Shown here piece by piece: positions 1-6,856 of a stretch of DNA of 44,019 nucleotides; within the stretch, counting starts at the first letter, position 1; each line of letters opens with the position of its first letter. The stretch is from Spirochaetales bacterium. Its GTDB lineage: Bacteria; Spirochaetota; Spirochaetia; JABEVK01. Both the position numbers and the translations under genes were made by a program. Where the stretch lies: NCBI GenBank assembly GCA_947478845.1, contig CANJXC010000005.1, positions 144,246-188,264 of the forward strand. Direction: 5' to 3'. The notes beneath the pieces were generated by a model. The model was given only the letters and a program-made list of their open reading frames with translations. It was not told the origin of the DNA and did no database searches.

Positions 1-66
1 GATGGCCCGAGATACCGAGGCTACCGAAACTCCAGCCTGAGCGGCCACATCTTTGATCGTCGCCAT
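1..66 (-). CDS. LacI-family transcriptional regulator, N-terminal fragment
   Basis: The first 22 codons of a gene that runs off the left edge translate to MATIKDVAAQAGVSVASVSR followed by AI. This is the classic LacI-family DNA-binding helix-turn-helix (T-I-K-D-V-A, then A-G-V-S-x-x-T/S-V-S-R). The ATG at 64-66 is preceded, on its own strand, by AAGAAGG at a good ribosome-binding distance, which supports this start. The effector domain lies outside the window. It points away from the alcohol dehydrogenase operon at 1126, the usual layout for a local sugar-operon repressor, with a transposase unit now lying between them. A palindromic stretch just upstream could be its own operator. The family call is firm; the ligand cannot be known from this fragment. 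Confidence 0.88.
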   Translation of the reverse strand, partial: MATIKDVAAQAGVSVASVSRAI

Positions 67-381
67 CAGAACCTTCTTGATGTAATCGTTACCAGTAACG
101 TAGCCCTGGTGGCAGTCGCGGTCAAGGGCACCAAGACAACTAACCAATGCGCCACGCTGGAGATCAAGAGGCGAACTTCCTGTCGCCGAACGTGCAGCGG
201 GGGCATTACGGCTTTCTGAACCTCTTTCCCGAGGACACCCGGGGGGGTCGACCGAAGTCTGTGGCGCCTATCAGGTCTGCGATGGGAACCTTTTTAACCT
301 TTTTTTGGTTCGGTGTTCTCCTAAGGTCGTTGGATCCCTCTCAGCATCGGGTGGGCCTTTGCTTTAACGATGGAGCTCTTA
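67..381. other. Gene-free stretch with a possible structured RNA (about 130-311)
   Basis: No convincing protein gene lies here; the open frame that begins at 147 has atypical composition and overlaps the transposase gene out of frame. The stretch has complementary segments: GCGCCAC at 149-155 with GTGGCGC at 261-267, AAGAGG at 166-171 with CCTCTT at 221-226, and GGCGA at 170-174 with TCGCC at 183-187 (the last two compete). It ends in two T-rich runs (291-306) flanked by GAACC/GGTTC. That resembles a folded transcript with a terminator-like end on the plus strand. I do not recognise it as 6S, SRP, tmRNA or a known riboswitch. Confidence 0.18.
81..99. promoter_or_regulatory. Candidate LacI-type operator upstream of the regulator gene
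   Basis: Two overlapping inverted repeats lie 15-33 bases upstream of the LacI start: GTAATCGTTAC at 82-92 and the perfect palindrome GTTACCAGTAAC at 88-99. LacI-family operators are commonly TGTAA..TTACA-like palindromes, and the TGTAATC word at 81-87 (TGTAATC begins at 81) recurs at 1064-1070 ahead of the neighbouring operon. Autoregulation is therefore plausible. This is inferred from sequence only. Confidence 0.4.
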
Positions 382-393
382 GGGACAGACCTC
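382..393 (+). repeat. GGGACAGACCTC, copy 1 (left of RAYT gene)
   Basis: Exact 12-mer, 43 bases upstream of the transposase ATG. Identical to the copies at 989, 3003, 3056 and 23334; those at 2897 and 4069 match over the first 11 bases. Confidence 0.75.
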
Positions 394-435
394 TGATTTT
401 GAAGCGTCTACTCCAAGTTTCTTGTCTTGACAAGT

Positions 436-948
436 ATGAGAAAAAAAAGAGTTCTACTCGATGGTGCCAAGTATCATGTAACTGCCCGAGCAAACCACAA
501 GGAAATGCTGATGGAGCAAGACACCACCAAACAGATGTTCCTCGAGGTATTGGCCAGAGCTAAACAAAAGTTCGAGTTCGAACTCGACAATTTCGTTATT
601 ATGGGAAACCATTTTCATCTGATCATTCAGCCTCTTGGTGACACAAGCCTATCCAAGATAATGAAATGGATTCTCCAAACGTTTGCAATCCGCTATAACA
701 GGGCCAACGGTTTATGGGGACACTTCTGGGGAGACAGGCACTACTCTTGGATCATCCCGACCCTCCAAGATTTTTTGCGGACTTTCACCTATCTTGATGA
801 GAACCCGGTCCGGGCAGGCCTTGCAAAACACATATTTGACTGGAAATGGGGAGCTATTGGTCTTCGTAGAACAGGAAGGGCGGCCTGGTTGGGCCAACCA
901 CCGACTTGGTTGCTCGCGATTTTTCCTTCGCATAAACCTTCCTCCTGA
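436..948 (+). CDS. REP-associated tyrosine transposase (Y1/IS200-like family)
   Basis: A 170-residue protein of the TnpA-REP (RAYT) type. It shows the HUH-like metal motif in GNHFHLIIQP (His59 and His61), an early YHVTARANHK segment, and the family signature YLDENPVRAGL, with Tyr119 a candidate nucleophile. RAYTs are single-strand DNA nicking and joining enzymes linked to short palindromic repeats scattered in a genome. The ATG at 436 is preferred; a TTG three codons upstream at 427 is also possible. The C-terminus is not obviously truncated: its PPTWLLAIFP segment looks like the end of related Y1 proteins. It is flanked by copies of a 12-mer that also occurs inside neighbouring genes, which fits an enzyme still tied to its repeat family. 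Function is assigned by family, not shown. Confidence 0.85.
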   Translation: MRKKRVLLDGAKYHVTARANHKEMLMEQDTTKQMFLEVLARAKQKFEFELDNFVIMGNHFHLIIQPLGDTSLSKIMKWILQTFAIRYNRANGLWGHFWGDRHYSWIIPTLQDFLRTFTYLDENPVRAGLAKHIFDWKWGAIGLRRTGRAAWLGQPPTWLLAIFPSHKPSS

Positions 949-988
949 ACTGAAACTTTGGAACATCCGGGAGCGAATGACTTAGAGA

Positions 989-1000
989 GGGACAGACCTC
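989..1000 (+). repeat. GGGACAGACCTC, copy 2 (right of RAYT gene)
   Basis: Exact 12-mer 41 bases after the transposase stop. Extended context GAGGGACAGACCTC can pair GAGG with CCTC around a GACAGA loop. Confidence 0.75.
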
Positions 1001-1063
1001 GAAAGTTTCCCAAAAGTCCACAAACGGGGTCTTTTGCTTGGCAAGTTTCCATCTTTCTTCTCA

Positions 1064-1079
1064 TGTAATCCATTTTACA
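1064..1079. promoter_or_regulatory. Candidate LacI-type operator before the dehydrogenase operon
   Basis: TGTAA and TTACA arms separated by six bases, 47 bases before the ATG at 1126. It shares TGTAATC with the palindromic region at 81-99 upstream of the LacI gene. The spacing is close to LacI-family operators but the centre is not the usual CG, so this is a moderate-to-weak prediction. Confidence 0.4.
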
Positions 1080-1125
1080 AACTCAGAATCCGAACCATAA
1101 TGGCAAAAACCTTAGGAGGTTCACG

Positions 1126-2199
1126 ATGACGATTCCCAAGAAAATGTCCGGGGCCATGCTTCCCGGAAACAGTACAGTCGAAATGGGTTCTTTCGATGTA
1201 CCCATCCCCGGCCATGGAGAAGTCCTTGTCAAAGTAAAGAGTTCGACCATCTGTGGTTCGGACATTCGCGCCATCTACAAGGAACACACAGGGAAAGGTC
1301 CTGAGGGCTATCAAAACGGTATGATCGCTGGTCATGAGCCCTGCGGCCAAATCGTCGCCGAGGGCCCCGGTTGCCGTCGCTTCAAAACCGGAGACCGTGT
1401 CATTGTTTATCATATTTCGGGTTGTGGAGTGTGCAACGATTGTCGTCGGGGTTACATGATCAGTTGTACCAGCGACAAATACCGGCGCGCTTATGGCTGG
1501 CAACGTCATGGTGGCATGGCTGAATACCTTCTGGCAGAAGAAAAGGATTTGGTGCAGCTTCCCGACGAGCTGACGTATTCCGATGGCGCCCAAATCGCCT
1601 GCGGCTTTGGAACCGTTTATGAAGGCCTGGAAAAGATCGGAATCAGCGGCAACGACGCGGTACTGGTTACGGGCCTCGGCCCAGTTGGATTGGCAACCGC
1701 GATGCTTGCCAGGGCAATGGGTGCAAAACTCGTGATTGGCACCGACACAGTGGCCGAGCGGCTGTCCCTTGCCAAGGAACAAGGACTCTGCGACCACGTA
1801 TTCGCTTCAGGGCCAGAGAACCTTGCCCAGGTGAAAGCCCTAACCAGCGGTTTTGGAGTCGAGAAGGCCATCGACTGTTCTGCCAACGACAAAGCAAGGC
1901 TTACCTGCATCCAGGCTACACGAAAATGGGGCAAGATCTGCTTCATTGGCGAAGGGGGCACCGTCCAGTTCGCTCCGTCCGCCGACATCATTCATGATCA
2001 GAAAACCATCTACGGCAGTTGGGTGACAAACATCTGGAGGATGGAGGAGTTGGTTGAGCGCATTGTCCGTTGGGGAATCCACCCTGAAACCTTGATTACC
2101 CATCGTTTTACTCTGGAAAAGTGCGCCGATGCGTACGCGCTGATGGCCACGGGTAGATGCGGCAAGGTGGCTGTTGTCTTTGACGAGGAGGTGAAATGA
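1126..2199 (+). CDS. Zinc-dependent medium-chain alcohol/polyol dehydrogenase
   Basis: A 357-residue MDR-family dehydrogenase that oxidises an alcohol or polyol group with NAD(P). The GroES-like N-terminal domain carries the catalytic zinc ligands Cys43 and His70-Glu71 (AGHEPCG), and the four-cysteine structural zinc lobe is intact (Cys100, 103, 106, 114). The Rossmann motif GLGPVG is at 183-188. The start is clear: AGGAGG lies just upstream of the ATG. Its stop overlaps the next start by four bases, so 1126-4120 is a three-gene operon with a DUF4380 protein and an aldo/keto reductase. This suggests interconversion of a sugar or polyol and its oxidised form. The substrate is unknown. A candidate LacI operator lies upstream. 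Confidence 0.88.
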   Translation: MTIPKKMSGAMLPGNSTVEMGSFDVPIPGHGEVLVKVKSSTICGSDIRAIYKEHTGKGPEGYQNGMIAGHEPCGQIVAEGPGCRRFKTGDRVIVYHISGCGVCNDCRRGYMISCTSDKYRRAYGWQRHGGMAEYLLAEEKDLVQLPDELTYSDGAQIACGFGTVYEGLEKIGISGNDAVLVTGLGPVGLATAMLARAMGAKLVIGTDTVAERLSLAKEQGLCDHVFASGPENLAQVKALTSGFGVEKAIDCSANDKARLTCIQATRKWGKICFIGEGGTVQFAPSADIIHDQKTIYGSWVTNIWRMEELVERIVRWGIHPETLITHRFTLEKCADAYALMATGRCGKVAVVFDEEVK

Positions 2200-3125
2200 G
2201 CACCGTTAGGCTGGAAAAACTCGCCTATGGTGGATGGCCGAACTGCCTCAAACTCACCGACGGTAGGCTCGAACTGGTAGTCACCCTCGATGTGGGTCCA
2301 CGGGTCATCCGTTTTGGTACGGTGGGAGGTCAAAACCTGTTCAAAGAGTTCCCAGATCAACTGGGAAAAACCAAGGGAACCGAATGGCTGAGTTTTGGCG
2401 GACACCGCCTCTGGCACGCGCCAGAGGTTGCTGGGCGCACCTACGCGCCGGATTTTGAACCCGTTGACCACCTGTGGGACGGAGCCACCCTCATTTTGCT
2501 CAGCAAAAGGGAACCCACGACCGGTATTGCGAAGAAAATAGCAATTCGTCTTGAAGACGGCCGGGTTCACCTGAAGCACAGCCTGGTCAACGAAAATCTT
2601 TGGACGGTAGAATTAGCTCCGTGGGCATTGAGCGTTATGGCAGGTGGGGGACGCGCACTGATTCCTCAGGAACCATTTGTCGAACACGGTGTGTCGTTTA
2701 CCCCGGCGCGCCCGGTCGTCTTGTGGCGCTTCACCCGGATGAACGACCCCCGCTTCACTTGGGGCGACCGTTTGATCCAGTTCCGCCAAGATGACAAGCC
2801 TCCAACCAAACAGAAGTTTGGCCTTGGGAACAAGCAAGGCTGGGCTGCTTATGAGCTGAACTCCCAGCTCTTCCTCAAAACGTTCGCCTACCACGAGGGA
2901 CAGACCTACCCGGACCAAGGCTGTAATTGCGAGTTTTTCACGATGCCAGGCTTCTTGGAGGTCGAGACCCTCGGCCCTTTGACGAAGCTGGAACCGGGCC
3001 AAGGGACAGACCTCGAAGAAACTTGGTATCTTTTCGACAATGTAAAGCTTCCTCAGGGACAGACCTCGGATGACGAACCGGCACTGCTATCCGCCCTTGA
3101 ACCCTATTTGAACGAGGCCCTATGA
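2196..3125 (+). CDS. DUF4380 protein, galactose-mutarotase-like fold
   Basis: A 309-residue protein resembling the DUF4380 family, which is usually found near sugar genes and is thought to adopt the aldose-1-epimerase-like fold. The N-terminal segments LVVTLDVGPRVIRFG and GGHRLWHAPE (68-77) are what I recognise. Its exact reaction is unknown; anomer conversion or a carbohydrate-binding role is inferred. It starts inside the stop of the dehydrogenase (ATGA) and ends inside the start of the aldo/keto reductase, so translation is probably coupled. The gene is odd in carrying three copies of the RAYT-associated GGGACAGACCT word, at 2897, 3003 and 3056, read as Gly-Gln-Thr, Gly-Thr-Asp-Leu and Gly-Gln-Thr. 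The frame stays open through all of them. Confidence 0.75.
   Translation: MSTVRLEKLAYGGWPNCLKLTDGRLELVVTLDVGPRVIRFGTVGGQNLFKEFPDQLGKTKGTEWLSFGGHRLWHAPEVAGRTYAPDFEPVDHLWDGATLILLSKREPTTGIAKKIAIRLEDGRVHLKHSLVNENLWTVELAPWALSVMAGGGRALIPQEPFVEHGVSFTPARPVVLWRFTRMNDPRFTWGDRLIQFRQDDKPPTKQKFGLGNKQGWAAYELNSQLFLKTFAYHEGQTYPDQGCNCEFFTMPGFLEVETLGPLTKLEPGQGTDLEETWYLFDNVKLPQGQTSDDEPALLSALEPYLNEAL
2897..2907 (+). repeat. GGGACAGACCT inside the DUF4380 gene
   Basis: Eleven-base match to the RAYT-flanking repeat, read in frame as part of Glu-Gly-Gln-Thr-Tyr. It keeps the reading frame. Confidence 0.65.
3003..3014 (+). repeat. GGGACAGACCTC inside the DUF4380 gene
   Basis: Exact 12-mer, read as Gly-Thr-Asp-Leu, a different frame from the copies at 2897 and 3056. 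This shows that the DNA word rather than the peptide is conserved. Confidence 0.7.
3056..3067 (+). repeat. GGGACAGACCTC near the DUF4380 gene's 3' end
   Basis: Exact 12-mer only 53 bases after the previous copy, read as Gly-Gln-Thr-Ser. Confidence 0.7.
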
Positions 3126-4120
3126 ACTCTGCCAGTGTTCCTTTCAAAACCCTACGGAACGGGCACAAGATTCCGGTGTTGGGCATGGGTACGTTTGGTT
3201 CTGACACGGTCTCTGGCGATCAGGTTGCCGCTGCGGTGATTGAGGCGGCCAGACTGGGCTACCGCCATTTCGATTGTGCCGCCGTCTACGGTAACGAAAA
3301 CCTGATCGGAGACTCGCTCAAGCAGGTGATTGCCAGCGGAGTCAAGCGGGAGGATTTGTTCATTACTTCCAAGCTCTGGAACAACAAACACGTCGAAGCC
3401 GATGTCGTCCCAGCCTTTGAAAAAACCCTTGACGATTTGGGGCTACAATACCTCGACCTTTACCTTATCCACTGGCCATTCCCCAATCACCACGCGCCCG
3501 GGGTCGATGTGCACAGCCGGGCGCACGACGCTAAGCCCTACATTCACTCCGACTACATGAAGATCTGGCACAAACTGGAAACTCTGGTCGATCTCGGCTT
3601 GGTACGCAGCATCGGCACCAGCAACATGACGATTCCCAAGCTCGAGCTGGTGCTCCGCGATGCCCGAATCCAACCTGCAGTGAACGAAATGGAATTGCAC
3701 CCCCACTTTCAGCAGGAGAAATTATTTCAGTACGTGGTCAGCCAGGACATGGTTCCCATTGGCTTCAGTCCGATCGGCTCTCCCGGACGGCCACAACGTG
3801 ACCGCACCGCCGAAGATACCGTCGACACGGAAGACCCGGTAATTCTTGAAATCGCCAGAAAGCGCGTTGTAAGCCCAGCGACCATTTGTTTGCAGTGGGG
3901 ACTTCAGAGGGGACACGTGGTAATCCCTTTCTCGGTGAACCCGAAGAATCTCCAGACCAACCTTGAGGCCACAGTTGCCAAACCTCTGTCGAATCAAGAA
4001 ATGGAGGCTTTAAGCCGGATCGATCGAAACTGTAGACTTGTCAAAGGGCAAGTATTCCTGTGGAAAGAGGGACAGACCTGGGAGGACCTTTGGGATCCAG
4101 AAGGGACCATCGTCACCTAA
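3122..4120 (+). CDS. Aldo/keto reductase
   Basis: A 332-residue NADPH-dependent aldo/keto reductase of the aldose/xylose-reductase branch. The catalytic tetrad is visible: Asp51 and Tyr56 in FDCAAVYGNE, Lys84 in ITSKLWN and His117 in LIHWPF. Such enzymes reduce sugars to polyols or the reverse; beside the zinc dehydrogenase, a polyol/sugar pair is a plausible substrate class. The start overlaps the previous stop (ATGA). A RAYT-associated GGGACAGACCT word occurs near the C-terminus (4069-4079), read as Glu-Gly-Gln-Thr-Trp. The gene ends seven bases from the end of the convergent binding-protein gene, with no obvious terminator between them. Confidence 0.88.
   Translation: MNSASVPFKTLRNGHKIPVLGMGTFGSDTVSGDQVAAAVIEAARLGYRHFDCAAVYGNENLIGDSLKQVIASGVKREDLFITSKLWNNKHVEADVVPAFEKTLDDLGLQYLDLYLIHWPFPNHHAPGVDVHSRAHDAKPYIHSDYMKIWHKLETLVDLGLVRSIGTSNMTIPKLELVLRDARIQPAVNEMELHPHFQQEKLFQYVVSQDMVPIGFSPIGSPGRPQRDRTAEDTVDTEDPVILEIARKRVVSPATICLQWGLQRGHVVIPFSVNPKNLQTNLEATVAKPLSNQEMEALSRIDRNCRLVKGQVFLWKEGQTWEDLWDPEGTIVT
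4069..4079 (+). repeat. GGGACAGACCT inside the aldo/keto reductase gene
   Basis: Eleven-base match to the RAYT-flanking repeat in the last 20 codons, read as Gly-Gln-Thr-Trp without breaking the frame. Confidence 0.65.
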
Positions 4121-4127
4121 GCACCGT

Positions 4128-5141
4128 CTACTTCGCTAGAGGTTTGGCCTCATCAAAGGGAAACAATCGCTGCTCGTTGGCGGGTAGAAACATGTTTTCC
4201 TTTGTAATCTCGATGGAACCAGTATCCTGACTCCGAGGAATCGGTTTGTGTTCCAGCAAATGGCGAACTGATACGACACTGAGGTAGCCCATATTGAACG
4301 GTTGTTGCACCAAGAGACTCCTGAGCACCCCCTCTTCGAGAGCCTTGAGCAATTCAAACGACTGGTCGATGCCGACCAGTGGGATCGTGTCTGCACGGCC
4401 GGACTCCCGCAAAGCCCGTATCACCCCCTGCGTGGTAGGCTCGTTCAGGGCTAAAATTCCTCCTAAATTGGGGCGATTGCCCAGAATCTCCTTTGCAAGG
4501 CGGTAGGCCGTATCGATATCAGCTCCGCTGTAGACCACCGGGAGCACGGTAGCTTTTCCTTCCAGAACGTTCTGTGCACCCTTTTCCCGGTCGCGGGCCG
4601 TTGATGAGCCGCGGATGTGGCTCAGAATGGCCACCTCAGGCTGAGGGGTGGCAAACTTCAGCAGGCTTCGGGCTGCCGAGGCTCCCATGTCCACACTATC
4701 GGTTCCAATTTGCGACAACGCGTCATCCGAGGCGATGAAGGAATCCATTGTGACAACGGGGATGCCTGCGCGCACGGCTTCCTTGACTCCCGGCACCAAA
4801 CGCAGGAAGTCGGCGGCAGCTAGCACGATGGCTGCTGGTTTGTCGCGAATAGCCTGGGAAAGCTGCTGTATTTGCTGATCCACAGCCTTCTCGTTTTCAG
4901 GCCCGCGAATATCGAGGTCCAAGTTCACGTCTTCGGCCGCAGACTCCGCACCATCGCGGACAATCTTCCAAAACGTCATGCTGCTGTTGTTTTCCTTGAG
5001 CAGCACAATGACCTTGGGTCGTCCCTGATACCGGCCTTCGGCAGCCGAGAGAGCACCAGGCAGTATAAACAGTCCAAAGGTGGTCATGGCCAACAAGACG
5101 AGGGCGGCCAACCCCGCGATCATGCGGGTAGACTGTTTCAC
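4128..5141 (-). CDS. Periplasmic sugar-binding protein coupled to a two-component system
   Basis: A 337-residue type I periplasmic-binding protein (ribose/xylose-binding class). An N-terminal hydrophobic segment at about 7-33 acts as signal peptide or membrane anchor, and the binding domain follows from about residue 42. It is last in a three-gene operon after a response regulator and a histidine kinase, overlapping the kinase stop by four bases (GTGA). The GTG start is supported by GGAGG directly upstream. It clearly resembles the transporter's own binding protein at 11081 (shared FWK, GPE, DQQ/DKQ and AGIPV positions) but has no permease or ATPase beside it in its operon. By analogy to the XylFII-LytS-YesN system of clostridia, it likely presents a bound sugar to the kinase sensor domain. 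That role is inferred. Confidence 0.85.
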   Translation of the reverse strand: MKQSTRMIAGLAALVLLAMTTFGLFILPGALSAAEGRYQGRPKVIVLLKENNSSMTFWKIVRDGAESAAEDVNLDLDIRGPENEKAVDQQIQQLSQAIRDKPAAIVLAAADFLRLVPGVKEAVRAGIPVVTMDSFIASDDALSQIGTDSVDMGASAARSLLKFATPQPEVAILSHIRGSSTARDREKGAQNVLEGKATVLPVVYSGADIDTAYRLAKEILGNRPNLGGILALNEPTTQGVIRALRESGRADTIPLVGIDQSFELLKALEEGVLRSLLVQQPFNMGYLSVVSVRHLLEHKPIPRSQDTGSIEITKENMFLPANEQRLFPFDEAKPLAK

Positions 5142-6856
5142 GCAACCTCCGTTGTAAGGAATGGCAGGGTCAAACGAACCTCAGTGCCTTTCCCGAGAGT
5201 GCTGGTTACGGACAGTCCGCCTTCAAGGCCATAGAAAATTCGGATGCGCTCCCGAACATTTTCAAGACCGATATGAACCTGAGTGCCGTGGCTCTTCAGC
5301 CTTTCCAGCACCTGTCCGCTCATTCCCACCCCGTCGTCCTTAATGATCAACACAAGATTGCTCCCTTCCCTTCTGCCCGTCACTTCAATGCGACCGGGAC
5401 CATCCTTGGGCTTGATGCCGTGGTAAAGCGCATTCTCAACCAGTGGCTGGAGCAAGAGGCGCAACATTAGGGCGTCTCGGATACCCTCTTCGATGGCTAT
5501 GGAATACTCAAACCGACTGCCGTAGCGCATCTTCTGAATCTGGAGATACGACTCCACGTGTCCGGCTTCGTCTTTGAGCGTGAGGATATCAGAACCCCTG
5601 CTGATACCCAGCCGAAAAAAGCGCGCAAGCGCTGTGGTCATTTTTATTGCACCCGGGCCGTCGTCCATCTCGCACATCCAAACGATAGAATCGAGAGTGT
5701 TGTAGAGGAAGTGTGGGTTGATTTGCGACTGAAGCAGCAACAAATCCTGCTTGCGCTTGTTTTCCTGCTCCCTCTCGTTATCGAGCATGAGCTCACGGAT
5801 TGTCTTGATGGCAAGGTTGCAGTCCCGCGCAAGTTGATAAAGTTCGTTGTCGGCTTGCACCGTGATTTCGATTTCGAAATCGCCGGTCTCGATCTTCTGC
5901 ATGGACCGTCGCAACTCCTCAATAGGTGCAGAAATGCGCCGTGAAACCAGCCAGGCCAGCAGAATGGCCACCAAAAGACTCCCAAGTGCGATGAGTGCCG
6001 TTGCCGTAAACACGTCATTGCTGGAAGAATACACTTCGTCAAGAAACGAAACGCCTACCACGGTCCAGCCTGTGTGGGTCGATGTGGCAGCGGTGTATAC
6101 GACAGTCCTGTCACCAACTCGGGTCGTGAGAGTGCCATTCTTCATGGCCAGAACTTCAGAGGTTTTTTCTTCTTTGATCTTGGAGTACACCAACTGCTGG
6201 CGCGGGTGGTACACCAGCTCGCCATTGGAATTGACGATGTAAACATAGCCAGACCGCCCCAACTGTAAGGCACGGCAAAGGTCCCGAATCACTTCATAGT
6301 TCAAGTCAACCTGTACCACTTTCTGGTCTTCCGAAGGCAGCGCCAGCGAGACGACCCAGGTGTAGCGATTGGCGAGAACATTCTCAACGCGCGCCGACGA
6401 CACAACGATGCGGGAACCAGCCTTAAGGTAGGGTTTGTACCAACCAAGTTGCTTTTGATCTAAGTAAGGATTCAGCCCGACTTTACCTTCCGAGGTGAGG
6501 ATTTCGCCCGGCGAACGGGCCACAAAAACCGAATCGATATCACCCCGGACGGCACGGAGATTTTGAAGAAACACCGACACCCGGCCCTGCAGAACCTGGT
6601 CGTTGCCCGGATTCTCGAAGTAGTCCCGCACATCGCTGTTGCCCCAAGCGACCAGGACAAGGTCCTCCATATATCCGATGTAGCCGTCAAGCACCCTGTT
6701 GAGCTGGCCAACCAACTGGAGCGTTGACGACTGGTTGTTCTCAAGAAGGTTTCGTTGGAACACGAGGCTCGAGGAGATGCCCAAGATCAAAATGCTCAGA
6801 ATCACGACCAGCATGAACGACAGAATCAGGGTGGTGCGAATGCTGCGGATCTTCAT
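5138..6856 (-). CDS. Sensor histidine kinase, YesM/LytS type with extracytoplasmic Cache domain
   Basis: A 572-residue membrane kinase. Order of parts: transmembrane helix at about 8-30, extracytoplasmic double-Cache-like region about 35-275, second helix about 283-305, HAMP about 305-357, then the His_kinase domain with QINPHFLYNTLDS (phospho-acceptor His382), an N-box at LVENALYHGI (Asn475) and a DDGVGM G-box. This is the YesM class that pairs with AraC-type response regulators, which is what the overlapping upstream gene encodes. The downstream sugar-binding protein overlaps its stop, so sensing probably involves that protein contacting the Cache region. The likely output is control of the divergent transporter operon at 8464. 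Confidence 0.92.
   Translation of the reverse strand: MKIRSIRTTLILSFMLVVILSILILGISSSLVFQRNLLENNQSSTLQLVGQLNRVLDGYIGYMEDLVLVAWGNSDVRDYFENPGNDQVLQGRVSVFLQNLRAVRGDIDSVFVARSPGEILTSEGKVGLNPYLDQKQLGWYKPYLKAGSRIVVSSARVENVLANRYTWVVSLALPSEDQKVVQVDLNYEVIRDLCRALQLGRSGYVYIVNSNGELVYHPRQQLVYSKIKEEKTSEVLAMKNGTLTTRVGDRTVVYTAATSTHTGWTVVGVSFLDEVYSSSNDVFTATALIALGSLLVAILLAWLVSRRISAPIEELRRSMQKIETGDFEIEITVQADNELYQLARDCNLAIKTIRELMLDNEREQENKRKQDLLLLQSQINPHFLYNTLDSIVWMCEMDDGPGAIKMTTALARFFRLGISRGSDILTLKDEAGHVESYLQIQKMRYGSRFEYSIAIEEGIRDALMLRLLLQPLVENALYHGIKPKDGPGRIEVTGRREGSNLVLIIKDDGVGMSGQVLERLKSHGTQVHIGLENVRERIRIFYGLEGGLSVTSTLGKGTEVRLTLPFLTTEVA

Larger units (their letters stand above)
382..1000 (+). mobile_element. 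RAYT (REP-associated transposase) unit bounded by GGGACAGACCTC repeats
   Basis: A Y1-type transposase gene (436-948) is bracketed by two directly oriented copies of the 12-mer GGGACAGACCTC, at 382-393 and 989-1000. The second copy sits in GAGG-GACAGA-CCTC, able to form a 4-bp stem with a 6-base loop, like the small hairpins used by IS200/RAYT enzymes. The unit lies between the LacI regulator and the operon at 1126, suggesting insertion into a regulator-operon intergenic space. The true ends are uncertain because RAYT units lack terminal inverted repeats. Confidence 0.6.

Noticed and set aside
130-311. 6S RNA, SRP RNA or tmRNA
   Set aside because: None of the hallmark conserved stretches of these RNAs could be found; left only as an unassigned possible structure.
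147-563. Open frame of 138 codons before and over the transposase start
   Set aside because: No recognisable domain, no ribosome site, odd composition and out-of-frame overlap with the RAYT gene.
1075-1797. Long minus-strand frame opposite the alcohol dehydrogenase
   Set aside because: Antisense shadow of a gene with clear family motifs.
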